Shown here: in pieces, positions 37,630 through 46,855 of the stretch
Layout of the letters: each line of letters opens with the position of its first letter
Position numbering within the stretch: the stretch's first letter is position 1
Source: Aeriscardovia sp.
GTDB taxonomy: Bacteria > Actinomycetota > Actinomycetes > Actinomycetales > Bifidobacteriaceae
Assembly (NCBI GenBank): GCA_017538895.1
Contig: JAFYHY010000029.1
Coordinates: 87,745 to 151,744 of the forward strand
DNA: 64,000 bases
Reading direction: 5' to 3'
Program-made: the position numbers and the translations under genes
The notes under the pieces: model-generated
The model's input: the letters and a program-made list of their open reading frames with translations, nothing else
Told to the model about the DNA's origin: nothing
The model's database searches: none

Positions 37630-38799
37630 TCAATCATTATCATTCAAATTGTCATCATCAGGTAAATCTGACCAATCAACCGTACCAAACTCTTTACCTG
37701 CTTTCCGCGCCAATTTCATCTCTAACCGAACCTGACGGTTTGTTTGCTTTGCAATAGCACGATCTGCTTTTCGCTCATTACGTAGCAAACGTCGGTCAGC
37801 CTTACGCTTTATCTTATTCTGTACACGACGTTCAGCAGAATCAGTATCTAAACCAAGGCCAAAAATCAAATTTTGACGTAACGATTCATAATCCAAATTT
37901 AACGGTGACAAACGTTGAATGCGAGCATACGCCTTTAACTCAGGAAAAGCCGCCATAACATATGCTTTCCGTTCTGTTGTTGCTCGTTTCCAATCTGATA
38001 ATAATCCTGATTGACTCATTAAAGAGCCGTTATGAAGCCTATAGTGATACAAAACAATTGGTAAACGAACAATACGATGAGCGCCACCTAAAATCTGACA
38101 AATCCGCGCAGTATCCTCAATAACATGACCGTCTGGGAAAGTGATCTTCCCACGATGATAAATGCTAGCGCGGGCAACAAACCCCCATAAATATCCACCG
38201 ATTTGACCGCGTAATTGTTTCTTGATGGCTTCTTTAGGACTCAAAATTTGAAGACTAGAATACCGATTATGAACGTAACGTGAATTACGAGGCATCCCAT
38301 TAATACCAATAGCGTCAAATTTAAACATGACAATATCAGCATTCTGAGTATGCATTGTCCGCAAACAAAGCTCAATCAAATTAGGCTTAATTAGATCATC
38401 AGGATCGAAAAAATAAATAAAATAGCCATGTGCAGCAGCAAGACCCTCATTACGAGCTGCAGCTACCCCACGATTAGGCGTATGAATAACACGAATCCGC
38501 TCATCTTGTAAGGACCATCCATCTGCCTTAATACCTGATCCGTCTGTAGATCCATCATCAACAATAATGACTTCAATATTCCTATATGTTTGAGTTAACG
38601 CAGAATATATACTGTGATCTAACCACTCACTCACATTATAAACCGGCATAATAATGCTGACCAAAGGATTCGACGGAGTAGGCGGATTTAAAACTGTCAG
38701 GGATCGAGACATACGTAAAGGAGAGGTACGGACTAATTGTTTATTTTCCGTCGGTAACTTATGTACCGCGGGAATATTGTTCTCGCTGGTATCTCTCAC
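37630..38799 (-). CDS. Family 2 glycosyltransferase
   Basis: 389 residues. The GT-A fold begins with PLVSIIMPVYNVSEWLDHSI, with VIIVDDGSTDGSG binding the nucleotide sugar, NRGVAAARNEGLAAAHG, and the metal-binding FDPDD. It probably adds a sugar to a cell-wall or surface polymer; donor and acceptor are unknown. The last 80 residues are very basic and charged (KIKRKADRRLLRNERKADR) and probably helical, unlike the catalytic part. The GTG start has GGGAGG five bases upstream. It stands alone, not in a polysaccharide cluster. Confidence 0.85.
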   Translation of the reverse strand: MRDTSENNIPAVHKLPTENKQLVRTSPLRMSRSLTVLNPPTPSNPLVSIIMPVYNVSEWLDHSIYSALTQTYRNIEVIIVDDGSTDGSGIKADGWSLQDERIRVIHTPNRGVAAARNEGLAAAHGYFIYFFDPDDLIKPNLIELCLRTMHTQNADIVMFKFDAIGINGMPRNSRYVHNRYSSLQILSPKEAIKKQLRGQIGGYLWGFVARASIYHRGKITFPDGHVIEDTARICQILGGAHRIVRLPIVLYHYRLHNGSLMSQSGLLSDWKRATTERKAYVMAAFPELKAYARIQRLSPLNLDYESLRQNLIFGLGLDTDSAERRVQNKIKRKADRRLLRNERKADRAIAKQTNRQVRLEMKLARKAGKEFGTVDWSDLPDDDNLNDND

Positions 38800-38934
38800 G
38801 TAAACCTCCCTTATATATCGTCCTCTATTTTATGCTTTCGTCTTCTTTTTTGGAAAAATAACAATTACATTATGGGTTTTTCTTTAAAAAAGAAATGATA
38901 GTAATGTTTCACGAAGGAAAGCATAATGTAATAT

Positions 38935-39438
38935 ATGCAGGTTGAACCACAGTTAAAAGCCTCTCGTTGCCTCATCAACGATATATGCAAGTCACGATCA
39001 TGGACAGTAGAAAAATTAGCTGAAGCTAGTTGTATTCCAGTACAACGAATTAGTGAGATTATTAACGGTTCACCTATAAAAGGTCAAGAAATCGACCAGA
39101 TTGCACAAGCTCTTGCTGTTTCTACAGATGATTTATTTACGGCAGGAGATCCACGTAAAACTACTGCAATACGAGATAAAGAATCGCAAGATCATCTTCT
39201 AATAATCAAAAAAGAATCAATTGAAAAAGCAGAAAAAAAATTTTGGAAAACCAGTATCCCCACATTACTAACTGTGATCATGACCTGTTTACTATTGTTT
39301 TTTACATCATTAACAACACGTCTTATCACACTTATTGCGTGGGGAATCATGATAATCGGATTTTGTATTTTCTATACACAATGGTTGGTGCCTTATATTG
39401 AGAAAAAATATAAGACATCAACCGACAATATTAAATGA
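38935..39438 (+). CDS. XRE-type HTH protein with two membrane helices
   Basis: 167 residues. The N-terminal helix-turn-helix (WTVEKLAEASCIPVQRISEI with NGSPIKG after it) is of the Cro/CI type and is followed by ALAVSTDDLF. After a charged linker come two hydrophobic helices (TLLTVIMTCLLLFFTSL and LITLIAWGIMIIGFCIFYT), so the protein seems to be a DNA-binding protein held in the membrane. It resembles small membrane XRE regulators but I cannot name it. No good Shine-Dalgarno precedes the ATG at 38935; AAGGAA is 15 bases upstream. The downstream ahpC gene converges. Confidence 0.75.
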   Translation: MQVEPQLKASRCLINDICKSRSWTVEKLAEASCIPVQRISEIINGSPIKGQEIDQIAQALAVSTDDLFTAGDPRKTTAIRDKESQDHLLIIKKESIEKAEKKFWKTSIPTLLTVIMTCLLLFFTSLTTRLITLIAWGIMIIGFCIFYTQWLVPYIEKKYKTSTDNIK

Positions 39439-39442
39439 AAAT

Positions 39443-40006
39443 TTAAAGCTTTCCGACCAAATCCATACCCGGAGTGATAGTGTCATCGCCTGGCTCCCAT
39501 TTAGCTGGGCATACTTGATCGCCATGTTCAGCAACAAACTGAGTTGCATCAAGAGTACGAAGAATTTCTTCTGGGTTACGGCCAATTCCCATGTCATTGA
39601 CAGTGTAGGCACGAATGATGCCTTGTGGATCAACAATAAAAGCTCCGCGATAAGTATTTCCTGATTTTTCATCAAGAACATCGAAGAAGCGACCTAATTG
39701 ACCTGCACGATCAGCAAGCATTGGATAGGTTATTTTTGCAATAGTTGGGCTGCTTTGTGCCCATGCATCATGGACATAAGCACTATCAACTGATACAGAG
39801 TAGATTTTGCAATCACGTTGTGCAAAATCTTCAGTCATATCAGCTAAAACACCTAGCTCAGTTGGACAAACAAAAGAGAAATCAGCTGGATAGAAGAAAT
39901 ACAAAGACCAATGGCCAAGAGTATCTTCCTTAGAAATAGAGGTAATTTCTCCATTCACATAAGCACTGACTTTAAAATCAGCAATTTCTTTGCCAATAAG
40001 GGACAT
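39443..40006 (-). CDS. ahpC: Alkyl hydroperoxide reductase AhpC (2-Cys peroxiredoxin)
   Basis: 187 residues, the size of AhpC. The peroxidatic Cys lies in PADFSFVCPTELG and the resolving Cys in HGDQVCPAKW. It reduces H2O2 and organic peroxides. Typically AhpF re-reduces it; none is in the window, so thioredoxin reductase or another partner is needed. AAGGGGA lies upstream of the ATG at 40006. Useful for an anaerobe or microaerophile exposed to oxygen. Confidence 0.94.
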   Translation of the reverse strand: MSLIGKEIADFKVSAYVNGEITSISKEDTLGHWSLYFFYPADFSFVCPTELGVLADMTEDFAQRDCKIYSVSVDSAYVHDAWAQSSPTIAKITYPMLADRAGQLGRFFDVLDEKSGNTYRGAFIVDPQGIIRAYTVNDMGIGRNPEEILRTLDATQFVAEHGDQVCPAKWEPGDDTITPGMDLVGKL

Positions 40007-40254
40007 TATAAAATCCCCTTTCTGTGTAATTAAATAAGGTACATTACCTTTCCAACTGATAATATCGTTCTTTAACTTCTCTGGAAAGATTCTCTTTTCT
40101 AGACTGTAGTGTTAAAATTAGCCGAAGCTGACCTCACTAGTGCAGTTATCTACAGAGCCTGATAATTCTTTCTTTTTCGTCCCTCTGTAGTTGTTTGTTT
40201 AGTTTTAATCAAAAATATTTGACTGTACGCGTATGAACCCAGAAGGAGGCAGAG

Positions 40255-42951
40255 ATGAGCAAGTTCACGGAAACGAATACAAACAGCACATTCGTTCAAA
40301 AAGCAAACCAAACAGCAGGAACTGTTGAAGAAACATTGCGTATTGTTCAAGTTGCAACGCAATCCACGCAAGAAGTTCTTGATAGATTTGATACAACAGA
40401 AAAAGGTTTAACAACTTCCCAAGTAGCTGAAAGATTACAAAAATACGGTCATAATGATCTTGCCTCTCATCAGGCTAATTTTTGGAAAATTCTTCTAGAC
40501 CAAGTCAAAGATCCAATGCTGATTTTGCTCTTTGTAACAGCAGTTTTATCCTTCTTCTTTGATCAGGTTTCTAGCGGCGTTGTTATTTGCGTTATCTTAT
40601 TCTTTTCTGTCGCTATTGGTGTTTTTAATAACTGGCGTTCCGAACGTACTGCTGACTCATTAAGAGACCGTATTGCCTATAATGCAAAAACATTACGTGA
40701 TGATGAAGCATGCACCGTTAACACAACAAATCTTGTTCCAGGAGATATTGTCCGATTAAATATAGGTCAAATTATTCCTGCTGATATTCGTTTGATCCAA
40801 GTCAATGATTTCTCTTGCGATGAGTCTATCTTGACTGGTGAAACTAAACCTGCTCAGAAAACAGCTGAAGCACTTGAAACAGCTAACAATGTTCTTGATC
40901 TCAAAAACTGCGCTTTAATGGGGACTATCGTTAAAGAAGGCTCTGCAATTGGTGTTGTCGTATCAACAGGGCATGATGCTGAACTTGGACATATTGCTGC
41001 TCAGCTTGCAACAGAACATGATGAAACTGACTTCCAACATGGCTTGAAGCAATATTCTAATTTCTTAATGAGGGTTGCTGTTATTGGTTCAGTAGTTATT
41101 ATCATTGTCAACATTGCTCTTGGTCGTAATTGGCTCGATGCCGCACTATTTGCCTTCTCGGTTGCTATTGGTATTACACCACAGCTTCTGCCTGCGTTAG
41201 TCAGTACATCTCTTTCTGTTGGCTCACGATTACTCGCAAAACGTAAAGTTCTCGTTAAAAAACTGTTAACAATTGAAGACCTTGGTGATGTTGATGTTTT
41301 AGTCACTGATAAAACTGGAACCTTGACACAAGGTCATATCAGCTTTGAGTCAGCCTTGAATCCAGAAGGCAATGAGGACATGAGCCTCTTACGTTTAGCT
41401 GCTCCAGCTAGTGACTTTGAAGTAAATACCGACGGTAATGTTAGTGGATCAAATGATTTGGATATCGCACTAGGAGAACAAATCTATATTGAAACAGTAG
41501 CATCTGCTAATAAGATCGGTGGTACTATCCCTAATATTGGCCGCTCTTCTTATAACGTTTTATATGCTGACGATTTTGATCACGAAACCCAAATGGCATG
41601 CTCAGTGGTTCAAGATCTCGATGAACAGCATATGGGTACATGGCTTGTTATTAAAGGTGCTCCTGAAAAGGTGATTGCACGCTGCGGCAACCTTGACTCC
41701 AGTGCTGACGGCCCTATCATGTCTATTCTTAATGGTCTCTTTAGCCAAGGATTACGTATCATTGCAGTTGCAAGCCGTCCAATTGAATGGTCCTCAGAAC
41801 TTGTTAATGGAAAACCACGCCGTCTCAGTGATGAAGATAAGCAAAATCTGAATCTCAATGGTTATCTCGCCTTCCTTGATCAGCCAAAAGATGATGCTCG
41901 AGTTTCCCTAGAACAACTTCATCGTCTTGGTGTTGATGTCAAAATCGCAACTGGTGATAATGCTCTTGTTGCACAAACAGTCTGCAGCAAATTAGGTATC
42001 GATTCAAGTCCAGCATTGACCTCCAGTGATTTCTCTCGTATGTCCGATGATGAGCTATGGGAAGCAGCTCAAAAAACTTCCATTTTTGCTCGCATCACTC
42101 CAGAAGAAAAAGCACGTGTTGTTGAGGTTTTACATAAACATGGTAAATCTGTAGCATTTCTTGGTGATGGTGTTAATGATGCATTAGCATTACACAAAGC
42201 TGATGTTGGAATTTCTGTTGATACAGCAACTGATGTAGCCAAAGATGCTGCCGGAGTTATCCTTCTTGATAAGGATCTTGGTGTCATTGCAGATGGAGTT
42301 CAAACAGGACGCCGAATTTTCAACAATACAATCAAATACGTCAATATGGGAACATCTTCTAATTTCGGAGGTATGTTCTCAACTGTTGGAGCCTCATTCC
42401 TCTTCTCATTCTTACCAATGACAGCTACCCAAATTCTGTTAAATAACCTCATCTACGATATTGCCCAGATGGTTATTCCAACAGATAATACTGATCCCGA
42501 GATGGTAGCAAAACCAACACACTGGGATATTAGATTCATTTATCGCTTTATGATAATTTTTGGCCCAATTTCTTCTATCTTTGATTTTATTACTTTTGGT
42601 GTTATGCTCGGCATCTTCCACTCTTCAGTTCCTGAATTCCAAACAGCATGGTTTGTGGAATCAATGTGCACTCAAACTCTTATCGTGTTTGTCATTCGTA
42701 CACGAAGAATTCCATTCTGGAAATCACGTCCAAGCTCACTTCTTACATGGTTTACTATTGGTGCAATCATTCTTGCGGCAGTTATGCCATATATTCCATT
42801 CTGTGATACTTGGTTTGGATTAACACCATTGCCATTAATATTCTATGGAGCATTGGTGCTTATGATAGCTGTCTATATAGTTTTGTGCGAATTAGGCAAA
42901 TCGTGGTTCTATAAGCGTGAAGCTAAGAAATTAGCTGCACAGACAGCATGA
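40255..42951 (+). CDS. mgtA: Magnesium-translocating P-type ATPase (MgtA type)
   Basis: 898 residues, type IIIB P-type ATPase. Phosphorylation motif VTDKTGTLTQG near residue 350, TGE motif ILTGETKP, hinge GDGVNDALAL near 637, and about ten membrane segments. The C-terminal NNLIYDIAQMVIPTDNTDPE is characteristic of Mg2+ importers MgtA/MgtB. GAAGGAGG lies seven bases upstream of the ATG. No regulatory leader like that of enterobacterial mgtA is evident in the 248 bases upstream. Mg2+ uptake is often important for survival at low pH, which suits the neighbours, but that link is inferred. Confidence 0.92.
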   Translation: MSKFTETNTNSTFVQKANQTAGTVEETLRIVQVATQSTQEVLDRFDTTEKGLTTSQVAERLQKYGHNDLASHQANFWKILLDQVKDPMLILLFVTAVLSFFFDQVSSGVVICVILFFSVAIGVFNNWRSERTADSLRDRIAYNAKTLRDDEACTVNTTNLVPGDIVRLNIGQIIPADIRLIQVNDFSCDESILTGETKPAQKTAEALETANNVLDLKNCALMGTIVKEGSAIGVVVSTGHDAELGHIAAQLATEHDETDFQHGLKQYSNFLMRVAVIGSVVIIIVNIALGRNWLDAALFAFSVAIGITPQLLPALVSTSLSVGSRLLAKRKVLVKKLLTIEDLGDVDVLVTDKTGTLTQGHISFESALNPEGNEDMSLLRLAAPASDFEVNTDGNVSGSNDLDIALGEQIYIETVASANKIGGTIPNIGRSSYNVLYADDFDHETQMACSVVQDLDEQHMGTWLVIKGAPEKVIARCGNLDSSADGPIMSILNGLFSQGLRIIAVASRPIEWSSELVNGKPRRLSDEDKQNLNLNGYLAFLDQPKDDARVSLEQLHRLGVDVKIATGDNALVAQTVCSKLGIDSSPALTSSDFSRMSDDELWEAAQKTSIFARITPEEKARVVEVLHKHGKSVAFLGDGVNDALALHKADVGISVDTATDVAKDAAGVILLDKDLGVIADGVQTGRRIFNNTIKYVNMGTSSNFGGMFSTVGASFLFSFLPMTATQILLNNLIYDIAQMVIPTDNTDPEMVAKPTHWDIRFIYRFMIIFGPISSIFDFITFGVMLGIFHSSVPEFQTAWFVESMCTQTLIVFVIRTRRIPFWKSRPSSLLTWFTIGAIILAAVMPYIPFCDTWFGLTPLPLIFYGALVLMIAVYIVLCELGKSWFYKREAKKLAAQTA

Positions 42952-42991
42952 AAATATATAGCAATAACATTAATAAATAAATATTTCCAGT

Positions 42992-43034
42992 AAATATGGT
43001 GACAAAATAGATAAAATTATTTGTCACCATATTT
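42992..43034 (+). terminator. Terminator after mgtA
   Basis: 15-base perfect arms (42992-43006 and 43020-43034) with a T-rich end and further T after it. Confidence 0.75.
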
Positions 43035-43080
43035 TTATTTAATTTATTGCAGTGAACTAATAGTAAGGGAATAGAGAATA

Positions 43081-44109
43081 ATGCATACAGGCGATCGTAT
43101 TTTTCTTCGTGCCATTCCATTAGCAATCACTTTATACGAAGTATTATTTGGATTTTATACAATTCTTCACTACCCATCTGACTGTGTGCCTGGCCGATTT
43201 TTAGTTTCATTAGGATCAATTACTTTTGCCATTTATAGTGCAGTAGCTGTTGCATTAAGGCAAGGGGAACGACACATAACATCATGGCCATTATGTATAT
43301 GGCCGATATGCGCGTTTATAGGATCTTTAGCTGCAATTCTATGGGGTATTATTCTTCTTTTACACCCCTCATCTATCAATATTGTATCTGGGCATATGGT
43401 TTTTGGTGCAGGACTAATCGCTATTTGTGTCTCTACTGTTTCATTGATATCATTACATTTAACAGACATTTCATGGAATGAGATTCATTTGCCAATTGGT
43501 CAATGTAATTGCCATTCATGGAACAGAAATGTTGTCTATATTCTATCTTCTATTCCAATACTCGCGACCATCAGTGGTGTAATTTATTCTCTTATTTCCT
43601 TAGTAAGCAGTTCAGAAGCTGAGCAAATCGGTGGCCATGCGTTATCTGCACAAACATTAGTATGTTTATCATTTGTTTTGATAGTGTGGGTACTCGGGCA
43701 TCAGATGAATAATACATTCACGGGAAAATATAAATGGCGTTATGGCATCTACATTACCGTTAATGGATTAATCAATATCATATGGGGACTTTTTACCGCT
43801 TTAACTTTTCCTTCTGCTTTTCGAACATGTGGCTGGGGAATGGTTGCTCTTGGTTTAGTATGCATTTCTGTTTCTGGGAAAATGCATCGTATTAACGGGT
43901 ATTGGCATGATAAATCTGAATTAGCAATTGCTGCACACTATTTCCCATTAGTTGCTGCATTTACCGGGTTTCTTTTATCCGACATCTTATTCTCATGCGG
44001 CTTACATGACATTTCATACGTATGGGCTGCATATGCAGTAGGAGGATTATCGGCAGTATGTGCGTGTGCTTTTGCTCTCGTTGCAGTACCATCACCACTA
44101 GCAGAATAA
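43081..44109 (+). CDS. YhiM-like (DUF2776) membrane protein, possible acid-resistance factor
   Basis: 342 residues with about ten hydrophobic segments and little outside them. The pattern FLRAIPLAITLYEVLFGFY at the start and VSGHMVFGAGLIAICVSTVS at about residue 100 resemble what I remember of E. coli YhiM, a DUF2776 inner-membrane protein required for acid resistance under some conditions. The molecular activity of that family is unknown. Between TM4 and TM5 there is a Cys/His loop (GQCNCHSWN) that could bind metal. The gene lies between mgtA and arcA, consistent with an acid-stress role. The identification is from memory of the family and should be checked. Confidence 0.6.
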   Translation: MHTGDRIFLRAIPLAITLYEVLFGFYTILHYPSDCVPGRFLVSLGSITFAIYSAVAVALRQGERHITSWPLCIWPICAFIGSLAAILWGIILLLHPSSINIVSGHMVFGAGLIAICVSTVSLISLHLTDISWNEIHLPIGQCNCHSWNRNVVYILSSIPILATISGVIYSLISLVSSSEAEQIGGHALSAQTLVCLSFVLIVWVLGHQMNNTFTGKYKWRYGIYITVNGLINIIWGLFTALTFPSAFRTCGWGMVALGLVCISVSGKMHRINGYWHDKSELAIAAHYFPLVAAFTGFLLSDILFSCGLHDISYVWAAYAVGGLSAVCACAFALVAVPSPLAE

Positions 44110-44417
44110 GTAGTAAATATTTTAGAGAAAATAGTTCCTTAAAACCATAATTTTAGGTAAAAGAAGTGAATTTTTTATATGTTTTTCTTTTAAAGTATCA
44201 ATTTCGTGGAAACGTTACCATGAAATTGGGGAAACCTTAAGAAAAAGCTTCTTATAGGTGCTAAAGTTGTAATTGCGGATTTCATTGTTGATGTTAAACG
44301 TGAGAGGGAAGACAGAAACCTGCATGACTCTTGCAGGGTATAGAACTTTCTATTTTTAGTATCAGCAACGAACTGAATTATCGGAATCAAATCTGCGATT
44401 GAAAAGGAGTGGTCTCA
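44110..44417 (+). promoter_or_regulatory. Regulatory region of the arc operon
   Basis: 308 bases without a gene. It contains the LacI/cre-like palindrome at 44199-44228, and CCTGCA-N7-TGCAGG at 44319-44337, a second inverted repeat that could be an operator or a small hairpin. AAAAGGAG at 44402-44409 is the arcA ribosome binding site. The real promoter could not be fixed. Confidence 0.55.
44199..44228. promoter_or_regulatory. LacI/cre-like operator upstream of arcA
   Basis: CAATTTCGTGG (44199-44209) and CCATGAAATTG (44218-44228) are inverted with one mismatch. The centre, TGGAAACGTTACCA, is a palindrome around CG, like LacI-family and catabolite-response (cre) operators (TGWAANCGNTNWCA), with two positions off. 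Confidence 0.55.
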
Positions 44418-45647
44418 ATGATGAGTCCAATTCATGTAAATTCAGAGATCGGCAAACTCAAGGCTGTTATTCTGAAGCGCCCAGGTCACGAAGTTGAAAA
44501 TATTACACCTGAAATTATGCCAAGGCTTCTCTTCGATGACATTCCATATCTTCCAATTGCTCAGCGTGAACACGATCAGTTTGCTAAGGTTCTGAGTGAC
44601 CATGGCGCTGAGGTTCTCTACTTGGAGAACTTGACAGCTGATGTACTTGAAGCTGATGACGGTGTTAAGGATCAATTCCTTGAGCAAATGCTGTCAGAAT
44701 CTGGTTACAAGAGTGGTGTCTTGCATGATGCTATCAAGGATTATTTCTTGAGCATGCCAACCCTTGACATGGTTAATAAGATTATGGCAGGTCTTCGTAA
44801 GGAAGATATTGACTTCAAGCCAGTAACCTTACAAGATATGGCAGAAGATCAAGATTATCCATTCTTGATGGATCCTATGCCAAATTTGTACTTTACACGT
44901 GATCCAGCGGCTTCTATTGGTGATGGTCTCACCATTAATCGCATGACTTTTGCTGTTCGTCAACGTGAATCTATGTTCATGGAATATATTATTAAGTATC
45001 ATCCACGTTTCGCCAATAAAGGTGTTTCTGTCTGGCGTGACCGCTACCACACAACTCGTATCGAGGGTGGTGACGAACAGGTCTTAAGCAATCATGTTAT
45101 GGCAATCGGTATTTCTCAGCGTACTTCTGCTGACGCAATTCAAGATCTTGCACATAGCTTATTTGGGCATTCTAATTTTGATACCATTCTTGCTGTTCAT
45201 ATTCCTCACAGCCATGCAATGATGCATCTTGATACTGTCTTTACCATGGTCAACTACAACCAGTTCACCATGGATCCAGAGATTTTGGATAACGGTGGAC
45301 AAGTTGATATGTACATCCTTCGTCCAGGCAAAGATGGCGATATTGAAATTACCCGCGAAACAGATCTTGAAGCAACACTCAGCAAGCTTCTTAACCAATC
45401 TGAAATCGATATTATCCCAACAGGTCACGGTGACCCAATTATTGCAGCTCGCGAACAGTGGAACGATGGTTCTAACACCTTGGCTATTGCCCCAGGTGAA
45501 GTTGTTACCTACAACCGTAACTATATTTCTAATGACCTGTTGGCTAGCCACGGTATTAAGGTCAATCAGATTGAATCTAGCGAGCTTTCTCGCGGTCGTG
45601 GTGGCCCACGTTGCATGTCTATGCCAATTGTTCGTGAAGATCTTTAA
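44418..45647 (+). CDS. arcA: Arginine deiminase
   Basis: 409 residues from ATG 44418, with AAAAGGAG eight bases upstream. Converts arginine to citrulline and ammonia, the first step of the ADI pathway. Motifs: [50 protein letters not shown] (His and Asp of the active site) and the catalytic Cys in GGPRCMSMP near residue 398. Length is normal. First gene of arcA-arcB-arcC. Confidence 0.97.
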   Translation: MMSPIHVNSEIGKLKAVILKRPGHEVENITPEIMPRLLFDDIPYLPIAQREHDQFAKVLSDHGAEVLYLENLTADVLEADDGVKDQFLEQMLSESGYKSGVLHDAIKDYFLSMPTLDMVNKIMAGLRKEDIDFKPVTLQDMAEDQDYPFLMDPMPNLYFTRDPAASIGDGLTINRMTFAVRQRESMFMEYIIKYHPRFANKGVSVWRDRYHTTRIEGGDEQVLSNHVMAIGISQRTSADAIQDLAHSLFGHSNFDTILAVHIPHSHAMMHLDTVFTMVNYNQFTMDPEILDNGGQVDMYILRPGKDGDIEITRETDLEATLSKLLNQSEIDIIPTGHGDPIIAAREQWNDGSNTLAIAPGEVVTYNRNYISNDLLASHGIKVNQIESSELSRGRGGPRCMSMPIVREDL

Positions 45648-45775
45648 TGAAATATTTGTGAACATTTAAAAATTTATAACTGAAGAGAAAATGAATGCGT
45701 CGCAGTTAATTGCAATTTCTTGAAATTACTGAGACGCATTCGTCAAAAATGATAAGTACCTTGAAAGGAAAATCC

Positions 45776-46846
45776 ATGAAGGGTTTCGACAACATTTTCC
45801 AGGGTCGTAGTGTCCTGGCTTGCAAGGATTTCACTCCAGCAGAACTTAACTACATGGTTAACTTCGGTCTTCATTTAAAGGACTTGAAGAAGAATAACAT
45901 TCCTCACCGTTACCTCGAAGGTAAGAACATTGCTCTTCTCTTTGAAAAGACTTCTACCCGTACTCGTTCCGCATTCGTTGTTGCTTCCCATGATCTTGGT
46001 GCAAACCCAGAATATATGGATTCTACCGGAACACAGTTTGGCAAGAAGGAATCAGTAGAAGACACCGCTAAGGTTCTTGGTTCCATGTTCGATGGTATTG
46101 AGTTCCGCGGTTATAAGCAGACTACCGCAGAAGGCCTTGCCGAATTCGCTGGCGTTCCAGTCTGGAACGGTTTGACCGATGAATGGCACCCAACACAGAT
46201 GCTCGCTGATTTCATGACCGTTAAGGAAAAGTTCGGCCACCTCAAGGGCTTAACTCTCGCTTTCGTCGGTGATGGACGCAACAACATGGCAAATTCCTTG
46301 CTCGTTGCCGGCACCATGCTCGGCGTTAACGTTCACATCGTTGCTCCAGCAGAACTTCACCCAACACAAGAAGTTCGCGATATCGCTGAATCATTCGCAA
46401 AGCAAACTGGCGCAAAGTTCCTTATCACCGATGACATCGCTGAAGGCGTCAAGGGTGCAAATGTTATCTACACCGATGTTTGGGTTTCCATGGGTGAATC
46501 CAACTGGGAAGAACGTGTTCACTTACTCCGTCCATATCAGGTCAACATGGACTTAATGAAGATGACTGGTACTCCAGATGATGACTTAATCTTCATGCAC
46601 TGCCTCCCAGCATTCCATGACACCAATACCACCTACGGTCAAGAAATCTTCGAAAAGTATGGCCTCAAGGACATGGAAGTTACCGACGAAGTCTTCCGCT
46701 CCAAGTACGCATGGCAATTTACTGAAGCTGAAAACCGTATGCACTCAATCAAGGCAATGATGGCTGTTACCCTCGGCAACCTTTACATCCCAGCATCTGC
46801 TGTTAACGGTTGCACCGGCGGCTGCGGTTGCTCCTGCAAGGACTGA
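45776..46846 (+). CDS. arcB: Ornithine carbamoyltransferase (catabolic) with Cys-rich tail
   Basis: 356 residues from ATG 45776, which follows GAAAGGAAA. In the ADI pathway it splits citrulline with phosphate into ornithine and carbamoyl phosphate. Carbamoyl-phosphate motif EKTSTRTR near residue 60, [11 protein letters not shown], and the ornithine-binding HCLPAFHD. The usual chain ends near YIPASA; here it continues [13 protein letters not shown], with four Cys in nine residues (346, 350, 352, 354). Such a tail is not a normal part of the family and may bind metal or form disulfides. Codon use is strongly biased to C-ending and AAG codons, a sign of high expression. Confidence 0.95.
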   Translation: MKGFDNIFQGRSVLACKDFTPAELNYMVNFGLHLKDLKKNNIPHRYLEGKNIALLFEKTSTRTRSAFVVASHDLGANPEYMDSTGTQFGKKESVEDTAKVLGSMFDGIEFRGYKQTTAEGLAEFAGVPVWNGLTDEWHPTQMLADFMTVKEKFGHLKGLTLAFVGDGRNNMANSLLVAGTMLGVNVHIVAPAELHPTQEVRDIAESFAKQTGAKFLITDDIAEGVKGANVIYTDVWVSMGESNWEERVHLLRPYQVNMDLMKMTGTPDDDLIFMHCLPAFHDTNTTYGQEIFEKYGLKDMEVTDEVFRSKYAWQFTEAENRMHSIKAMMAVTLGNLYIPASAVNGCTGGCGCSCKD

Positions 46847-46855
46847 GTGACACAT

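Noticed and set aside
38905..38920. TGTTTCACGAAGGAAA, looks like half of parS upstream of the HTH gene
   Set aside because: Only the first nine bases match; the second half does not, so ParB binding as a dimer is unlikely.
40007..40254. Searched for a Mg2+ riboswitch or leader peptide before mgtA
   Set aside because: Only 248 bases, no recognisable M-box or proline-rich leader frame; a normal Shine-Dalgarno is present.
44319..44337. CCTGCA-N7-TGCAGG before arcA as an ArgR (ARG) box
   Set aside because: Does not fit the known ArgR consensus well enough; kept only as an unassigned inverted repeat.
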